64,000 nt of DNA, taken from Paraburkholderia sp. HP33-1 (GTDB lineage: Bacteria > Pseudomonadota > Gammaproteobacteria > Burkholderiales > Burkholderiaceae). Position 1 is the stretch's first letter, and each line of letters opens with the position of its first letter. The stretch covers positions 372,001 to 436,000 of the forward strand of contig NZ_JAJEJR010000003.1 of assembly GCF_021390595.1 (NCBI RefSeq), written 5' to 3'. The position numbers were made by a program, and so were the translations under genes. Positions 52,877-61,258 of the stretch are shown piece after piece. The notes beneath the pieces were generated by a model. It searched no databases. It was given only the letters and a program-made list of their open reading frames with translations, and was not told where the DNA came from.

Positions 52877-53989
52877 CTAAATTGGCTCGCCGAGAAATTT
52901 GTAAGTGTCCAACAGCAACGATGCGGTTCTCTGCGCGTTGCCGACCGGGTCTTCGCGTTCCCAACGGGAAATCTGGAACGACGCCTCCCAGACGCGTTTG
53001 ACGCGCGGGATGCGGCGGTTGCTGTAGGCCTCAAGTGCCTGCGCGGCCGTGCCCGGGGCGCCTAGGCACTCAGCAAGCACCACGGCGTCTTCGATAGCCA
53101 TGCCGCCGCCCGAGGTCAGTTGGGGCGTCGGCGAGTGTGCGGCGTCGCCCAACAGCACCACGCGGCCCTTATGCCACCATGGGCCGGGCATCAAGCGGGC
53201 GTCAAAGGGGCGGAACAGGACCTGCTTGGGTTGGGTCAGTTGCTCGACCGCCTGGCGAATGAGTGGCGCGGTGTAGTCGGCCAGACGGTCCTTCAGCAGC
53301 ACGTCCAGCTTGTCCTCCGGCATGTGCAGCGGCTTGTCGCTGTTTTCCAGGATGAACAGATAGCAACCGTCTGTGGACGTCGGGATTGCGCCGACACCAG
53401 CGCCCTTGTGGCGGAACAGCCAGAAACCGTCGTGCTCAGGTAGGCGGGGCGCCGAGAAGCGCCAGCAGCTCTGGCCGACAAACTCGGCGTCGTACTGGGC
53501 ACCGAACACCTTATGGCGGATCCTGGAATAGGCGCCGTCGGCCCCCACCACGACGTCGTATTCACCGAGCGCACCGTTGCTCAAGGTGACCTTGACGCGG
53601 TCGCCCAGGTCTTCTAGCTCGGTCACGGTGGTGCCATATTCGATCTTCGCGCCGGCTTCGACGGCGGCGCTCTCGAGCACATACGCCAGGTCAGGACGCT
53701 TGATGCCGATACCGGGGGGCGTTGGGTTCTCGCTGATCTGGTTGCCGGTGGCATCGAACTGACGGAAATGATCGATTTGCTGCCCGTATGCTAGGCAGGA
53801 CTCCGCCAGCTCGACTTGGCTCATCGCACGCATAGTGTTGTGCAACAGGCAGATGCCTGTGCCGGCGACCGAGCTTTTTGGCGCGATATCCACGCAGTGC
53901 GTCTTGATCCCGGCGCGAGCCAGGGTATAGGCGGTCATGGCGCCGCCGATGCCGGCGCCCACGATCAGGACGCTTTTCACGTCTGACAT
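52877..53989 (-). CDS. FAD-dependent aromatic monooxygenase
   Basis: A 370-residue class A flavin hydroxylase. FAD site SVLIVGAGIGGAMTAYTLARAG (residues 6-27), VVVGADGAYSRIRHKVF (about 150-165) and VVLLGDAAHSPTPQLTSGGGMAIEDAVVLAE (about 285-315). The group includes 3-hydroxybenzoate 6-hydroxylase and salicylate hydroxylase. In this operon it would ring-hydroxylate the phenolic intermediate that the extradiol dioxygenase then opens; this is inferred. It lies between the BKACE and DUF1302 genes on the same strand. Confidence 0.82.
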   Translation of the reverse strand: MSDVKSVLIVGAGIGGAMTAYTLARAGIKTHCVDIAPKSSVAGTGICLLHNTMRAMSQVELAESCLAYGQQIDHFRQFDATGNQISENPTPPGIGIKRPDLAYVLESAAVEAGAKIEYGTTVTELEDLGDRVKVTLSNGALGEYDVVVGADGAYSRIRHKVFGAQYDAEFVGQSCWRFSAPRLPEHDGFWLFRHKGAGVGAIPTSTDGCYLFILENSDKPLHMPEDKLDVLLKDRLADYTAPLIRQAVEQLTQPKQVLFRPFDARLMPGPWWHKGRVVLLGDAAHSPTPQLTSGGGMAIEDAVVLAECLGAPGTAAQALEAYSNRRIPRVKRVWEASFQISRWEREDPVGNAQRTASLLLDTYKFLGEPI

Positions 53990-54027
53990 GATTCCTGTCT
54001 CCAGTAGTTTTTTGATTGGAAGATGGC

Positions 54028-54957
54028 TTAGAAGGCGACTTCGTTCTTGCCTTTAAGCTGCAGTAACTGCCGCACTTCGTCGGGCTTGGCGATCTCCAGG
54101 CCTAGCTCGGTCAGGATGTTGCGGATCTTGCGGACCTGCTCGGCGTTGGACTGCGCCAGTTCGCCCCGGCCGATGTAGAGGCTGTCCTCCAGGCCGACAC
54201 GCACGTTGCCGCCGAGAATCGCCGACATGGTTGCTAGCGGCATCTGGCTCTTGCCCGCGGCGAGAATGGACCAGTGGTAGTCGTTGCCGAACAAGCGGTC
54301 GGCCGTGCGTTTCTGGTGCATCAGGTCTTCGGGGTGGGCGCCTTGCGCGCCACGCAGGCCGAACACGCTCTGAACGAACAGCGGCGGCTTTATTAGGCCG
54401 CGTTCCAAGAAGTACGCCAGCGTGTACAGGTGGCCGACGTCATAGCATTCGAACTCGAATCGGGTGCCACCCGTCTCGCCGATGTTGGCGAGGATCCATT
54501 CGATGTCCTCATAAGTGTTGCGAAATATCATTCCGCGCGTGGATTCCAGAAAGGGCTTTTCCCAGTCGTGCTTCCAGGGTCGATCTCTTTGCGCCATTTC
54601 GGAGAGGACCAGGTTGATCGAGCCCATATTGAGCGAGCACATCTCTGGTTTGAGCGCGCGGCCGGCCTCGGCGCGTTCGGCGATGGGCATGCTGGGGCCG
54701 CCACCACCAGTGGAGATATTGATGACCGCGTCGGTGGAGTCCTTGATCTTGCCAACGAATTGGCGGAAGAGATCGGGGCTGCCGCTGGGTTTTCCGGTAA
54801 TGGGGTCGCGCGCGTGCAGGTGAACGATGGCCGCGCCGGCTTCGACGGCTTCGATGGAGTGCTGGGCGATTTCGTCGGGCGTCACCGGCAGATGCGGCGA
54901 CATCGACGGGGTGTGGGCGCCACCCGTGATGGCGCAGGTGATGATGACCTTCTTCAT
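54028..54957 (-). CDS. beta-keto acid cleavage enzyme (BKACE, DUF849)
   Basis: A 309-residue TIM-barrel protein of the BKACE family. The zinc ligands are in AIVHLHARDPITGKPSGSP (His46/His48 region), the substrate loop is VINISTGGGGPSMPIAERAE, and the C-terminal Glu lies near GNVRVGLEDSLYIGRGELA. BKACEs condense a beta-keto acid with acetyl-CoA to yield acetoacetate and a CoA ester. It is the first gene of the seven-gene minus operon, with an operator-like site upstream, and could release the side chain of the phenolic substrate. Confidence 0.85.
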   Translation of the reverse strand: MKKVIITCAITGGAHTPSMSPHLPVTPDEIAQHSIEAVEAGAAIVHLHARDPITGKPSGSPDLFRQFVGKIKDSTDAVINISTGGGGPSMPIAERAEAGRALKPEMCSLNMGSINLVLSEMAQRDRPWKHDWEKPFLESTRGMIFRNTYEDIEWILANIGETGGTRFEFECYDVGHLYTLAYFLERGLIKPPLFVQSVFGLRGAQGAHPEDLMHQKRTADRLFGNDYHWSILAAGKSQMPLATMSAILGGNVRVGLEDSLYIGRGELAQSNAEQVRKIRNILTELGLEIAKPDEVRQLLQLKGKNEVAF

Positions 54958-54983
54958 CGTTGTCTCCGGTTCTTGCTAATAGT

Positions 54984-54996
54984 TTCCGAGCCGTAT
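54984..54996. promoter_or_regulatory. weak TetR-type operator candidate upstream of BKACE
   Basis: TTCCGAGCCGTAT matches 9 of 13 positions of the shared operator and continues to a further CG. It is 27 bp upstream of the BKACE start, but the match is poor. Confidence 0.3.
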
Positions 54997-55067
54997 CGTT
55001 TCATAAACAGCCAAGCAGGTCAATTGGATTTCACGCTGATATTTTCAGGGGAGGGCAGGAATAGGTG

Positions 55068-55736
55068 TCAGCGTTGGCCGAACAGCCGGACACGGACGGA
55101 GCGCAAATGTTCACGCATGGCCTGCTCCGCGTGGTCGGGGTTATGCGCGCGAATGGCATCTATCAACTTGCGATGCTCGTCGTCAGTGTCTTGGCGCGGC
55201 TCGGTCATGGGGGAGTAAACCGCCTCGATGCGGGAGTCCAGGTTGACGCGCATCTGGGTGCGCATAGTGCCGTACAGCATCAGTAGCAGGGCATTGTGCG
55301 TGGCTTCGGCGATGGTGTTGTGCAGGCGCTCATCCAGGCGCTTCCAGTGTATGAAAGGCTTCGCAGTTTGCATCTCTGCAAGGCACTGTTCGAGCGCCGC
55401 GATGTCAGCTGGGGTGGCGTGGATGGCTGCCTGCGCGGCCAGTTGAGGTTCCAGCACCAGGCGAGCGTCCAGGAGGTCGTCGATGCTGATTGCGGCCGAC
55501 AGGCTAGCGTCGTCCGCCCGGATCTGGCGCGGGCCGATGAAGGTGCCTTTGCCGACGTGGCGCCAGATCAGGCCTTCGCTTTCCAGTCGCTTGAGCACCG
55601 TGCGGAGCCGCCCCCGCGATATTCCCAAGGCTTCGCACAGTCTGGGCTCCGGCGGCAGTCGTAAATCGTCTTCATTGCTGGCGCGGGTCTCGATATAGGC
55701 GCGCAACCGGGAAACGTCGTCGTCAATCAGGTTCAT
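55068..55736 (-). CDS. GntR/FadR-family regulator
   Basis: A 222-residue protein. N-terminal winged helix at residues 10-75 (DLRLPPEPRLCEALGISRGRLRTVLKRLESEGLIWRHVGKGTFIG) and a C-terminal FCD ligand domain (SIDDLLDARLVLEPQLAAQAA, then the metal-site His in ERLHNTIAEATHN). FCD proteins bind organic acids, often with a metal. It is divergent from the YceI gene across an 88-bp gap with an inverted repeat, and its gene ends 110 bp before the BKACE gene on the same strand. Confidence 0.85.
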   Translation of the reverse strand: MNLIDDDVSRLRAYIETRASNEDDLRLPPEPRLCEALGISRGRLRTVLKRLESEGLIWRHVGKGTFIGPRQIRADDASLSAAISIDDLLDARLVLEPQLAAQAAIHATPADIAALEQCLAEMQTAKPFIHWKRLDERLHNTIAEATHNALLLMLYGTMRTQMRVNLDSRIEAVYSPMTEPRQDTDDEHRKLIDAIRAHNPDHAEQAMREHLRSVRVRLFGQR

Positions 55737-55756
55737 GATGAAATATTGATGCGTTC

Positions 55757-55777
55757 TATGTCGGTAAATGATACATA
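55757..55777. promoter_or_regulatory. candidate GntR operator
   Basis: TATGT and ACATA form the ends of an imperfect 21-bp dyad with an AT-rich core between the divergent gntR and yceI genes. Confidence 0.4.
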
Positions 55778-55824
55778 ATTCACGCCGACTTGATTCATAT
55801 TTTTCTCATCAAAGGAACGATCCA

Positions 55825-56358
55825 ATGACCAATCCTACCGCGTGGGCAGTCGACCCCGCGCACACCCACATTGGCTTCTCGGTGCGGCACTTAGGGCTGA
55901 CTCGCACGCCAGGCGTGTTCAAGCGCTTTGTAGTGCAATTGTGGTTCGCCGATCAGAATATTGAGGATTCCAGTGTGACGTTCGAGGTCGAGACGGCTTC
56001 GATAGATACGGCTCTGGAAATGCGCGACGAGCACCTGCGCGGAGCCGACTGGTTCGACGTGCACACGCATCCCACGGCCGTGTTTGTGTCACGCATTGTG
56101 CGGCGAGACGGGAATGATCGCTATGTGATAGAGGGGGAATTGTCTCTTCGTGGGGTAACGCTGCCGGTGACGTTCGATGCCACGTTGACGGGGCGCGCAG
56201 TCAATCCTTGGACTCAGATGCCCGTGGTCGGATTTGAGGCGGCTGCCACCATCAGTCGTAGCGCGTACGGTATGGGCGCCTTTCCCATGGCACTGTCGGA
56301 TGGTGTGCAGTTGAAAATTGCGACGGAGCTAACCGTAGCAAATGATGCAAATCAATAA
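55825..56358 (+). CDS. YceI family protein
   Basis: A 177-residue lipocalin-like beta-barrel of the YceI family: WAVDPAHTHIGFSVRHLGLTRTPGVFKRF at the N-terminus and GELSLRGVTLPVTFDATLTG in the middle. It has no signal peptide, so it is cytoplasmic; the family binds isoprenoid-like or hydrophobic ligands. ATG 55825 has AAAGGA upstream. It may bind the hydrophobic substrate inside the cell. It is the first gene of the rightward series. Confidence 0.8.
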   Translation: MTNPTAWAVDPAHTHIGFSVRHLGLTRTPGVFKRFVVQLWFADQNIEDSSVTFEVETASIDTALEMRDEHLRGADWFDVHTHPTAVFVSRIVRRDGNDRYVIEGELSLRGVTLPVTFDATLTGRAVNPWTQMPVVGFEAAATISRSAYGMGAFPMALSDGVQLKIATELTVANDANQ

Positions 56359-56422
56359 AACAATTGACGTACTCAAATGTGCCAGTTAATCTGGCCTGAC
56401 CTCCACGAGTTTCATCATCATC

Positions 56423-57427
56423 ATGAGCACAACTCATTCCCCTTTTTTTGTCTCAAACGATACGGCACGGTCCGTATTTGTTTGGATGGACGCCATCCGC
56501 GCCCTGCAGGCCGCCTATTCCCAACCCATTCCGCCCCAATCCACGCCGGCTCGCAGCGTGGCCGCCGTCGGCAAGACCTGGTTGCGCACGTTGTCGGCCG
56601 TACCGGTAGAGGGGCGTTACTACGGCGCCAAAGTTATGGGCGCGGCGATGGGCAGCGCCAAGCCCGCTGTGGAATACGTGATCATCCTTTTCGACCGCGA
56701 GACAAGCCGGATTGCGGGCTTCGTCGATGGCGCGCTGGTGACGGGGTTTCGCACCGCGGCCACTTCGGCCGCGGCGCTCGATCGACTGGCACCCCAAGGC
56801 CCAGCACGCCTTGCCGTGCTGGGCAGCGGGCTCGAGGCCTCGATGCACGTGCGCGCCATCGCCAGCGTACGCGAGCTGACTGAAGTAGTGGTGTTCAGTC
56901 CCACGCCCGAGAAGCGCGCCGCGTTCGCTGACGCGGTGACACGCGACCTCGGCGTGCCGGCACGCGGCGTTGCCTCAGGCCAGGAGGCCGTGGATGGTGC
57001 CGGCCTCGTGTTGTGCGCGGCCCGTTCCCGCGGCGAGCTCCCCATCCTATATGGCGACTGGCTCAAGCCCGATGCAACCATTGTTTCCATCGGTTCCACC
57101 GTGCCATCGCAACGTGAGATCGATGCGTCGGTCGTGAACTGCAGCGACATCATCGTGTGCGACATGCTGGAAGAAGTTCTGGAGGAAACCGGCGACATGC
57201 TCGCCGCCAGGGATGCTGGCATCGCCTTCCACGACAAGTCTTTCAGCATCGTCGACCTAATGAGCGGCAAGCTCGAAGATCAACTGCGGGGCGCACGAAG
57301 GCGCATGTTCAAGTCGGTCGGCGGCGGCCTGCAGGACATTGTGGTCGCCGAACTCATCCTGACCCGCGCGCTGGAAAAGGGTTTGGCAATGAGCCTGCCC
57401 ATCGAATTCGAAAACAAGAGCATCTGA
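56423..57427 (+). CDS. ornithine cyclodeaminase / mu-crystallin family protein
   Basis: A 334-residue protein with a dinucleotide-binding domain: LAVLGSGLEASMHVRAIASV (about 133), and the substrate-site VEYVIILFDRETSRIAGFVDGALVTGFRTAATSAAA (about 90-120) with the family Arg-Thr-Ala. Members reduce imines or remove ammonia from cyclic amino acids. In an aromatic locus it may reduce an imine or keto group. The ribosome site is weak. It lies 24 bp before the DapA-like gene. Confidence 0.82.
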   Translation: MSTTHSPFFVSNDTARSVFVWMDAIRALQAAYSQPIPPQSTPARSVAAVGKTWLRTLSAVPVEGRYYGAKVMGAAMGSAKPAVEYVIILFDRETSRIAGFVDGALVTGFRTAATSAAALDRLAPQGPARLAVLGSGLEASMHVRAIASVRELTEVVVFSPTPEKRAAFADAVTRDLGVPARGVASGQEAVDGAGLVLCAARSRGELPILYGDWLKPDATIVSIGSTVPSQREIDASVVNCSDIIVCDMLEEVLEETGDMLAARDAGIAFHDKSFSIVDLMSGKLEDQLRGARRRMFKSVGGGLQDIVVAELILTRALEKGLAMSLPIEFENKSI

Positions 57428-57451
57428 CCGCTACCAAGGAGAACACGCATC

Positions 57452-58462
57452 ATGGCCAGTTACACCAGGAAGGAAGCCCGCGAGTGGGCACGACAAACCC
57501 TTGTCGGCGTCGCAAACGTCACGATTCCGACGATGACCAATGACTTCACGCGCATCAATGAGAAGGCGATCCGTCACGACGTGCGCCTGTCCATCGAGCA
57601 CGGGTTCATCGGCTCATTGGCAGTATCCGAAGTGCCGCTATCGCTAGAAGAGCATGACCAGTTCCAGCAAATCATGGTCGACGAGGCCAAGGGCAAATTC
57701 CTGGTCGTGCACCACGCGGTCTTCAACACCCTTGAAGACAACATTGCAGCGGTCAAACGCGCCGAAGCCAATGGTGCCGATCTGGTGCTACTTGGCTACC
57801 CGCCGCACTTCTACCCGAAATCGCTGGATGAAGTGTACGAATACAGCAAGGCTGTCTGCGACGCGACCAACCTCGGCGTGATCATCTTCCCGGTGCCGAC
57901 CTGGGGCTTCGGTCGCCTTCATCCAGCAGACATTCCGGTGGCGGTGCTCCGCAAGCTCGTCGACAACTGCCCTAACGTGGTGGCAATCAAAGCCGAAGGT
58001 GGCATGCCGTACTTCATGTCGGCTATTGAAGTGCATCGCCATTTCCACAAGGAAGTGGTGATCTCCTCGCCGCTGGAATACGAATACATCCCGCTGGCGC
58101 AGGTCCTCGATATCCCGTTTTGCGGGACGAATTACAGCGCTTTCTTCGGTCCGTGGATTCCGCGCGCGCACAAGCTGATTCGCGAAGGCAAGTTCGACGA
58201 GGCCACTGAGCTGTACTACAAGCTTGAGCCAATGCGTCGCGCCGTGTCTACGCTCGGCTTCGGCGGTCAAGGCTTATCGAACCGTCTGCTGTGGAAATAC
58301 CAGAGCTGGCTGCAGGGCTACAACGGTGGCCCGATTCGTCATCCGACTGCGCGCGTGCATGGCAAGGATATGGCACTCCTGCGAAACGCCACGCAAGCGG
58401 CCGGCCTGAACCCGACCAGTTCGCCGGACGAGGAATTCTTCATCGGTCGCAACCCAGTCTGA
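57452..58462 (+). CDS. DapA-family aldolase/hydratase
   Basis: A 336-residue (beta/alpha)8 class I aldolase of the dihydrodipicolinate synthase family. The Schiff-base Lys is in VVAIKAEGG (about 180), and AALEDNIAAVKRAEANGADLVLLGYPP is the phosphate-type loop region. The 40-residue C-terminal extension is not seen in DapA itself. Likely reaction: cleavage or hydration of a ring-opened keto acid. AAGGAG precedes ATG 57452, and an aldehyde dehydrogenase gene starts 10 bp after its stop. Confidence 0.8.
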   Translation: MASYTRKEAREWARQTLVGVANVTIPTMTNDFTRINEKAIRHDVRLSIEHGFIGSLAVSEVPLSLEEHDQFQQIMVDEAKGKFLVVHHAVFNTLEDNIAAVKRAEANGADLVLLGYPPHFYPKSLDEVYEYSKAVCDATNLGVIIFPVPTWGFGRLHPADIPVAVLRKLVDNCPNVVAIKAEGGMPYFMSAIEVHRHFHKEVVISSPLEYEYIPLAQVLDIPFCGTNYSAFFGPWIPRAHKLIREGKFDEATELYYKLEPMRRAVSTLGFGGQGLSNRLLWKYQSWLQGYNGGPIRHPTARVHGKDMALLRNATQAAGLNPTSSPDEEFFIGRNPV

Positions 58463-58472
58463 GGTGTAGCTC

Positions 58473-59942
58473 ATGAGTGACGTAAAAAAACTGCCCCTGA
58501 AGGATCCGGACCTGCTGCGCCAGGCCATGCTGATCGACGGTAAGTGGGTGCAGTCCGACAGCGGCCAGACCATCGATATCGTCAACCCTGCCACCGGCGA
58601 CCTGGTGGCGCGCGTGCCTAACGGTGGCGCAGCCGAAACCAGGCGTGCCATCGACGCGGCCGAGCGCGCGATGCGTGGTTGGCGCAAGACCTTGCCAAAG
58701 GAGCGCGCGAAGGTACTGCGCAAGCTCTACGAACTGATGCATGAGCATATCGAGGACCTGGCCGTCATCATGACCGCGGAACAGGGCAAGCCGCTGGTCG
58801 AATCGCGCGGTGAAATTCTCTACGCCGCTGGATTCATCGAGTGGTTCTCGGAAGAAGCGCGCCGCGTCTACGGCGACATCATTCCGCAAAACGTCGATGG
58901 CCGCCGCATCCTGGCGCAGAAGACGCCGATCGGCGTGTTTGCGGCGATCACACCGTGGAATTTCCCTTCTGCGATGATCACGCGCAAGGCTGGCCCAGGC
59001 TGGGCCGTAGGCTGCACCGGTGTCATCAAGCCCGCCAGCCAGACACCGCTTTCAGCCTTGGCGCTGGCCGTGCTAGCGGAGCGCGCTGGCTTGCCGCCGG
59101 GCGTATGTAACGTAGTCACCGGTTCGGCCCGCGCCATCGGCGGCGAACTGACCGCCAATCCTGTCGTGCGGAAATTGTCGTTCACCGGCTCCACCGAGGT
59201 GGGGGCGCAGTTGCTGGCTCAATGCGCGCCGACCATCAAGAAGACAAGCATGGAGCTGGGCGGTAACGCGCCTTTCATCGTGTTCGACGACGCCGACGTG
59301 GACGCCGCCGTGAAAGGCGCGCTGGCCGCCAAATACCGCAACGCCGGGCAGGCATGCGTTGCGGCCAACCGCTTGCTGGTGCAGTCCGGCATCTACGAGA
59401 CTTTCGCAAAGAAGCTGGCTGAGGCCACGGCTGCGCTGAAGGTCGGCAACGGTATGGAAGAGGGCGTAGTGCAAGGGCCGCTGATAAACGAGGACGCGGT
59501 GCTCAAGGTCGAGGAACACATCAGCGACGCCGTCGCCAAAGGTGCCCGCGTCGTCGCCGGCGGCAAGCGGCACAAACTGGGCGGTTTCTTCTTCGAGCCC
59601 ACCGTGTTGGCCGACGTGCCGCGCGACGCTCTGATCTTCTCCGAGGAAACGTTCGGCCCGGTCGCGCCGCTGTTCCGCTTCGAGACCGAGGCGGAAGCGA
59701 TCTCGCTGGCTAACGACACCCCATTTGGCCTGGCCTCTTATATCTATGCGCGCGACGTTGGCCGGATTTTCCGCGTCGTAGAAGAGCTTGAGTTCGGCAT
59801 GGTCGGCGTCAACGAGGGCATGATCTCGACCGAGGTAGCTCCGTTCGGCGGCGTCAAGACTTCAGGTCTGGGGCGTGAGGGCTCCAAGTACGGCGTCGAC
59901 GATTATCTGGAGATCAAGTACGTCGCACTTGGCGGGATTTAA
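58473..59942 (+). CDS. aldehyde dehydrogenase (succinate-semialdehyde type)
   Basis: A 489-residue NAD(P)+ aldehyde dehydrogenase. TPWNFPSAMITRKAGP near residue 165, catalytic Glu in LELGGNAPF (about 265) and Cys in NAGQACVAANRL (about 295), with EETFGPVAPLFRF at about 390. The pattern is closest to succinate or glutarate semialdehyde dehydrogenases. Following the aldolase gene by 10 bp, it should oxidise the aldehyde released by it. A candidate operator and the SDR gene follow. Confidence 0.88.
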   Translation: MSDVKKLPLKDPDLLRQAMLIDGKWVQSDSGQTIDIVNPATGDLVARVPNGGAAETRRAIDAAERAMRGWRKTLPKERAKVLRKLYELMHEHIEDLAVIMTAEQGKPLVESRGEILYAAGFIEWFSEEARRVYGDIIPQNVDGRRILAQKTPIGVFAAITPWNFPSAMITRKAGPGWAVGCTGVIKPASQTPLSALALAVLAERAGLPPGVCNVVTGSARAIGGELTANPVVRKLSFTGSTEVGAQLLAQCAPTIKKTSMELGGNAPFIVFDDADVDAAVKGALAAKYRNAGQACVAANRLLVQSGIYETFAKKLAEATAALKVGNGMEEGVVQGPLINEDAVLKVEEHISDAVAKGARVVAGGKRHKLGGFFFEPTVLADVPRDALIFSEETFGPVAPLFRFETEAEAISLANDTPFGLASYIYARDVGRIFRVVEELEFGMVGVNEGMISTEVAPFGGVKTSGLGREGSKYGVDDYLEIKYVALGGI

Positions 59943-59948
59943 TATACG

Positions 59949-59961
59949 ATACGACTCGTTT
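59949..59961. promoter_or_regulatory. TetR-type operator upstream of the SDR-flavocytochrome unit
   Basis: ATACGACTCGTTT, the exact reverse complement of the site at 45443. It lies 41 bp upstream of the SDR start, so the genes from 60003 form a separate promoter unit. Confidence 0.65.
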
Positions 59962-60002
59962 ATATATGAATAACAATAACAACAAAAACAAGGAGACAAC
60001 AC

Positions 60003-60821
60003 ATGTACGAGGCTCTACGCCTTGAGGGCAAGGTCGCCATTGTCACTGGCGGGGCGGGCGGTATTGGCCAGGCGACCATCGAACTGATGATCGGCCGTGG
60101 CGCGCGCGTCGTCATCGCGGACATCGCACTGGACCGTGCGCAAGCGGTTGCCGTCAAGTACGGCAATGCCGCGATTGCATTCGGTATGGATCTAACCGAC
60201 GAGGCCTCGATCAAGGCTGTGGTCGCGCGCGCGGTCGGACATTTCGGCCGCCTCGACATCCTGCACAACAATGCGACAGCCGTCGGCCAGCAACTGGTCG
60301 CGGCCGATAACGGCATCGGCGAAATGGAGACCGAAACCTGGGACACCTTCTTCAAAACCAATTGCCGCGGCACCATGATCGTGACCCGCGAAGCGCTGCC
60401 GCACCTCATCAAGAGCGGTAATGGCGCCATCGTCAACACCGTGTCAGGCATGGCTTTGCAGGGCAACATCCGCTTTCATGCCTACAGCGCGACCAAGGCC
60501 GCGATGATGCAGATGACGCGTGCCGTGGCCACGGCGTACGGGCGCAAAGGCGTGCGCTGCAACGCGGTCGCGCCGGGCCTGGTGGTGACCGAAACCGTGG
60601 CCAAGGATTTTCCTGCGGCGATGCTCAAGCTGGTGTTGGATGAAACCCCGCGTGACCGCATCGGCGCACCGGAAGACATCGCCGAAGCTGTGGCCTTCCT
60701 GGCCTCGGATGCAGCACGCAACATCACCGGGCAAACGCTTGTTGCCGATGGCGGCGTGTCGATCCACATTCCGGGTCTTTCAGCCTATCGCGAGTTTTTC
60801 GGAGATGAGCATGGGTATTGA
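60003..60821 (+). CDS. short-chain dehydrogenase/reductase (SDR)
   Basis: A 272-residue classical SDR. NAD site VAIVTGGAGGIGQ (about 12-24), NNATA, catalytic Ser near VSGMALQ and the Tyr-x3-Lys in YSATKAA (about 160), with DETPRDRIGAPEDIAEAVAF and GQTLVADGG at the end. CAAGGAGAC precedes the ATG. It probably oxidises the side-chain alcohol produced by the flavocytochrome encoded downstream. Confidence 0.88.
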   Translation: MYEALRLEGKVAIVTGGAGGIGQATIELMIGRGARVVIADIALDRAQAVAVKYGNAAIAFGMDLTDEASIKAVVARAVGHFGRLDILHNNATAVGQQLVAADNGIGEMETETWDTFFKTNCRGTMIVTREALPHLIKSGNGAIVNTVSGMALQGNIRFHAYSATKAAMMQMTRAVATAYGRKGVRCNAVAPGLVVTETVAKDFPAAMLKLVLDETPRDRIGAPEDIAEAVAFLASDAARNITGQTLVADGGVSIHIPGLSAYREFFGDEHGY

Positions 60822-61254
60822 GGATATCCGGATCACCCGCCGCTCACTGCTCATCGCCACCGGCAGTGCCGCGGCGCTGGCTGCAGTTACGCATCCTTCG
60901 CTGTTTTCCGTTCCCGCTGCAACGTCCGCGTCGGCGCAAGGGCCCAGTCTTTTCGACATCCGCTACATCGTCACGGACAGTCGTTATCCGCAAACTCTCG
61001 CGCACGCGAGGGCGTTGGCAGGGCAGAGCGGCAAGACGCTCGACGTCACCGACGGCCTGACCCGCCTTTGGCAGGAGCACTTGCAACCGCTATGGCAACA
61101 GGGCGAAGGCGCCGTCGCCGGGCTGACCACGCGCGCGGTGTGGCAGTGCCTCGCCGAGCAAGCACGCAGTCACGCGCTGCGCACCCATGCACTGACTCCG
61201 TTGGCCGACAACGACGGTCACCCCGACAACCTTGTTTCCTGGATCATCGCGTGA
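60811..61254 (+). CDS. Tat-exported protein of unknown function
   Basis: A 147-residue protein with a twin-arginine leader: TRRSLLIATGSAAALA (residues 10-25) and a probable cleavage near TSASAQG (about 45). The mature part is alpha-helical with a Trp-rich stretch (RLWQEHLQPLWQQGEG). GGAG precedes ATG 60811, which overlaps the SDR stop; ATG 60805 is the alternative. It lies 4 bp before the flavoprotein gene and may help assemble or export the flavocytochrome. No family recognised. Confidence 0.65.
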   Translation: MGIEDIRITRRSLLIATGSAAALAAVTHPSLFSVPAATSASAQGPSLFDIRYIVTDSRYPQTLAHARALAGQSGKTLDVTDGLTRLWQEHLQPLWQQGEGAVAGLTTRAVWQCLAEQARSHALRTHALTPLADNDGHPDNLVSWIIA

Positions 61255-61258
61255 CGCC

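Noticed and set aside
56453..56480. ATACGGCACGGTCCGTAT-like dyad inside the cyclodeaminase-like gene
   Set aside because: It resembles the shared operator only loosely and lies within coding sequence about 30 bp after the start; probably chance.
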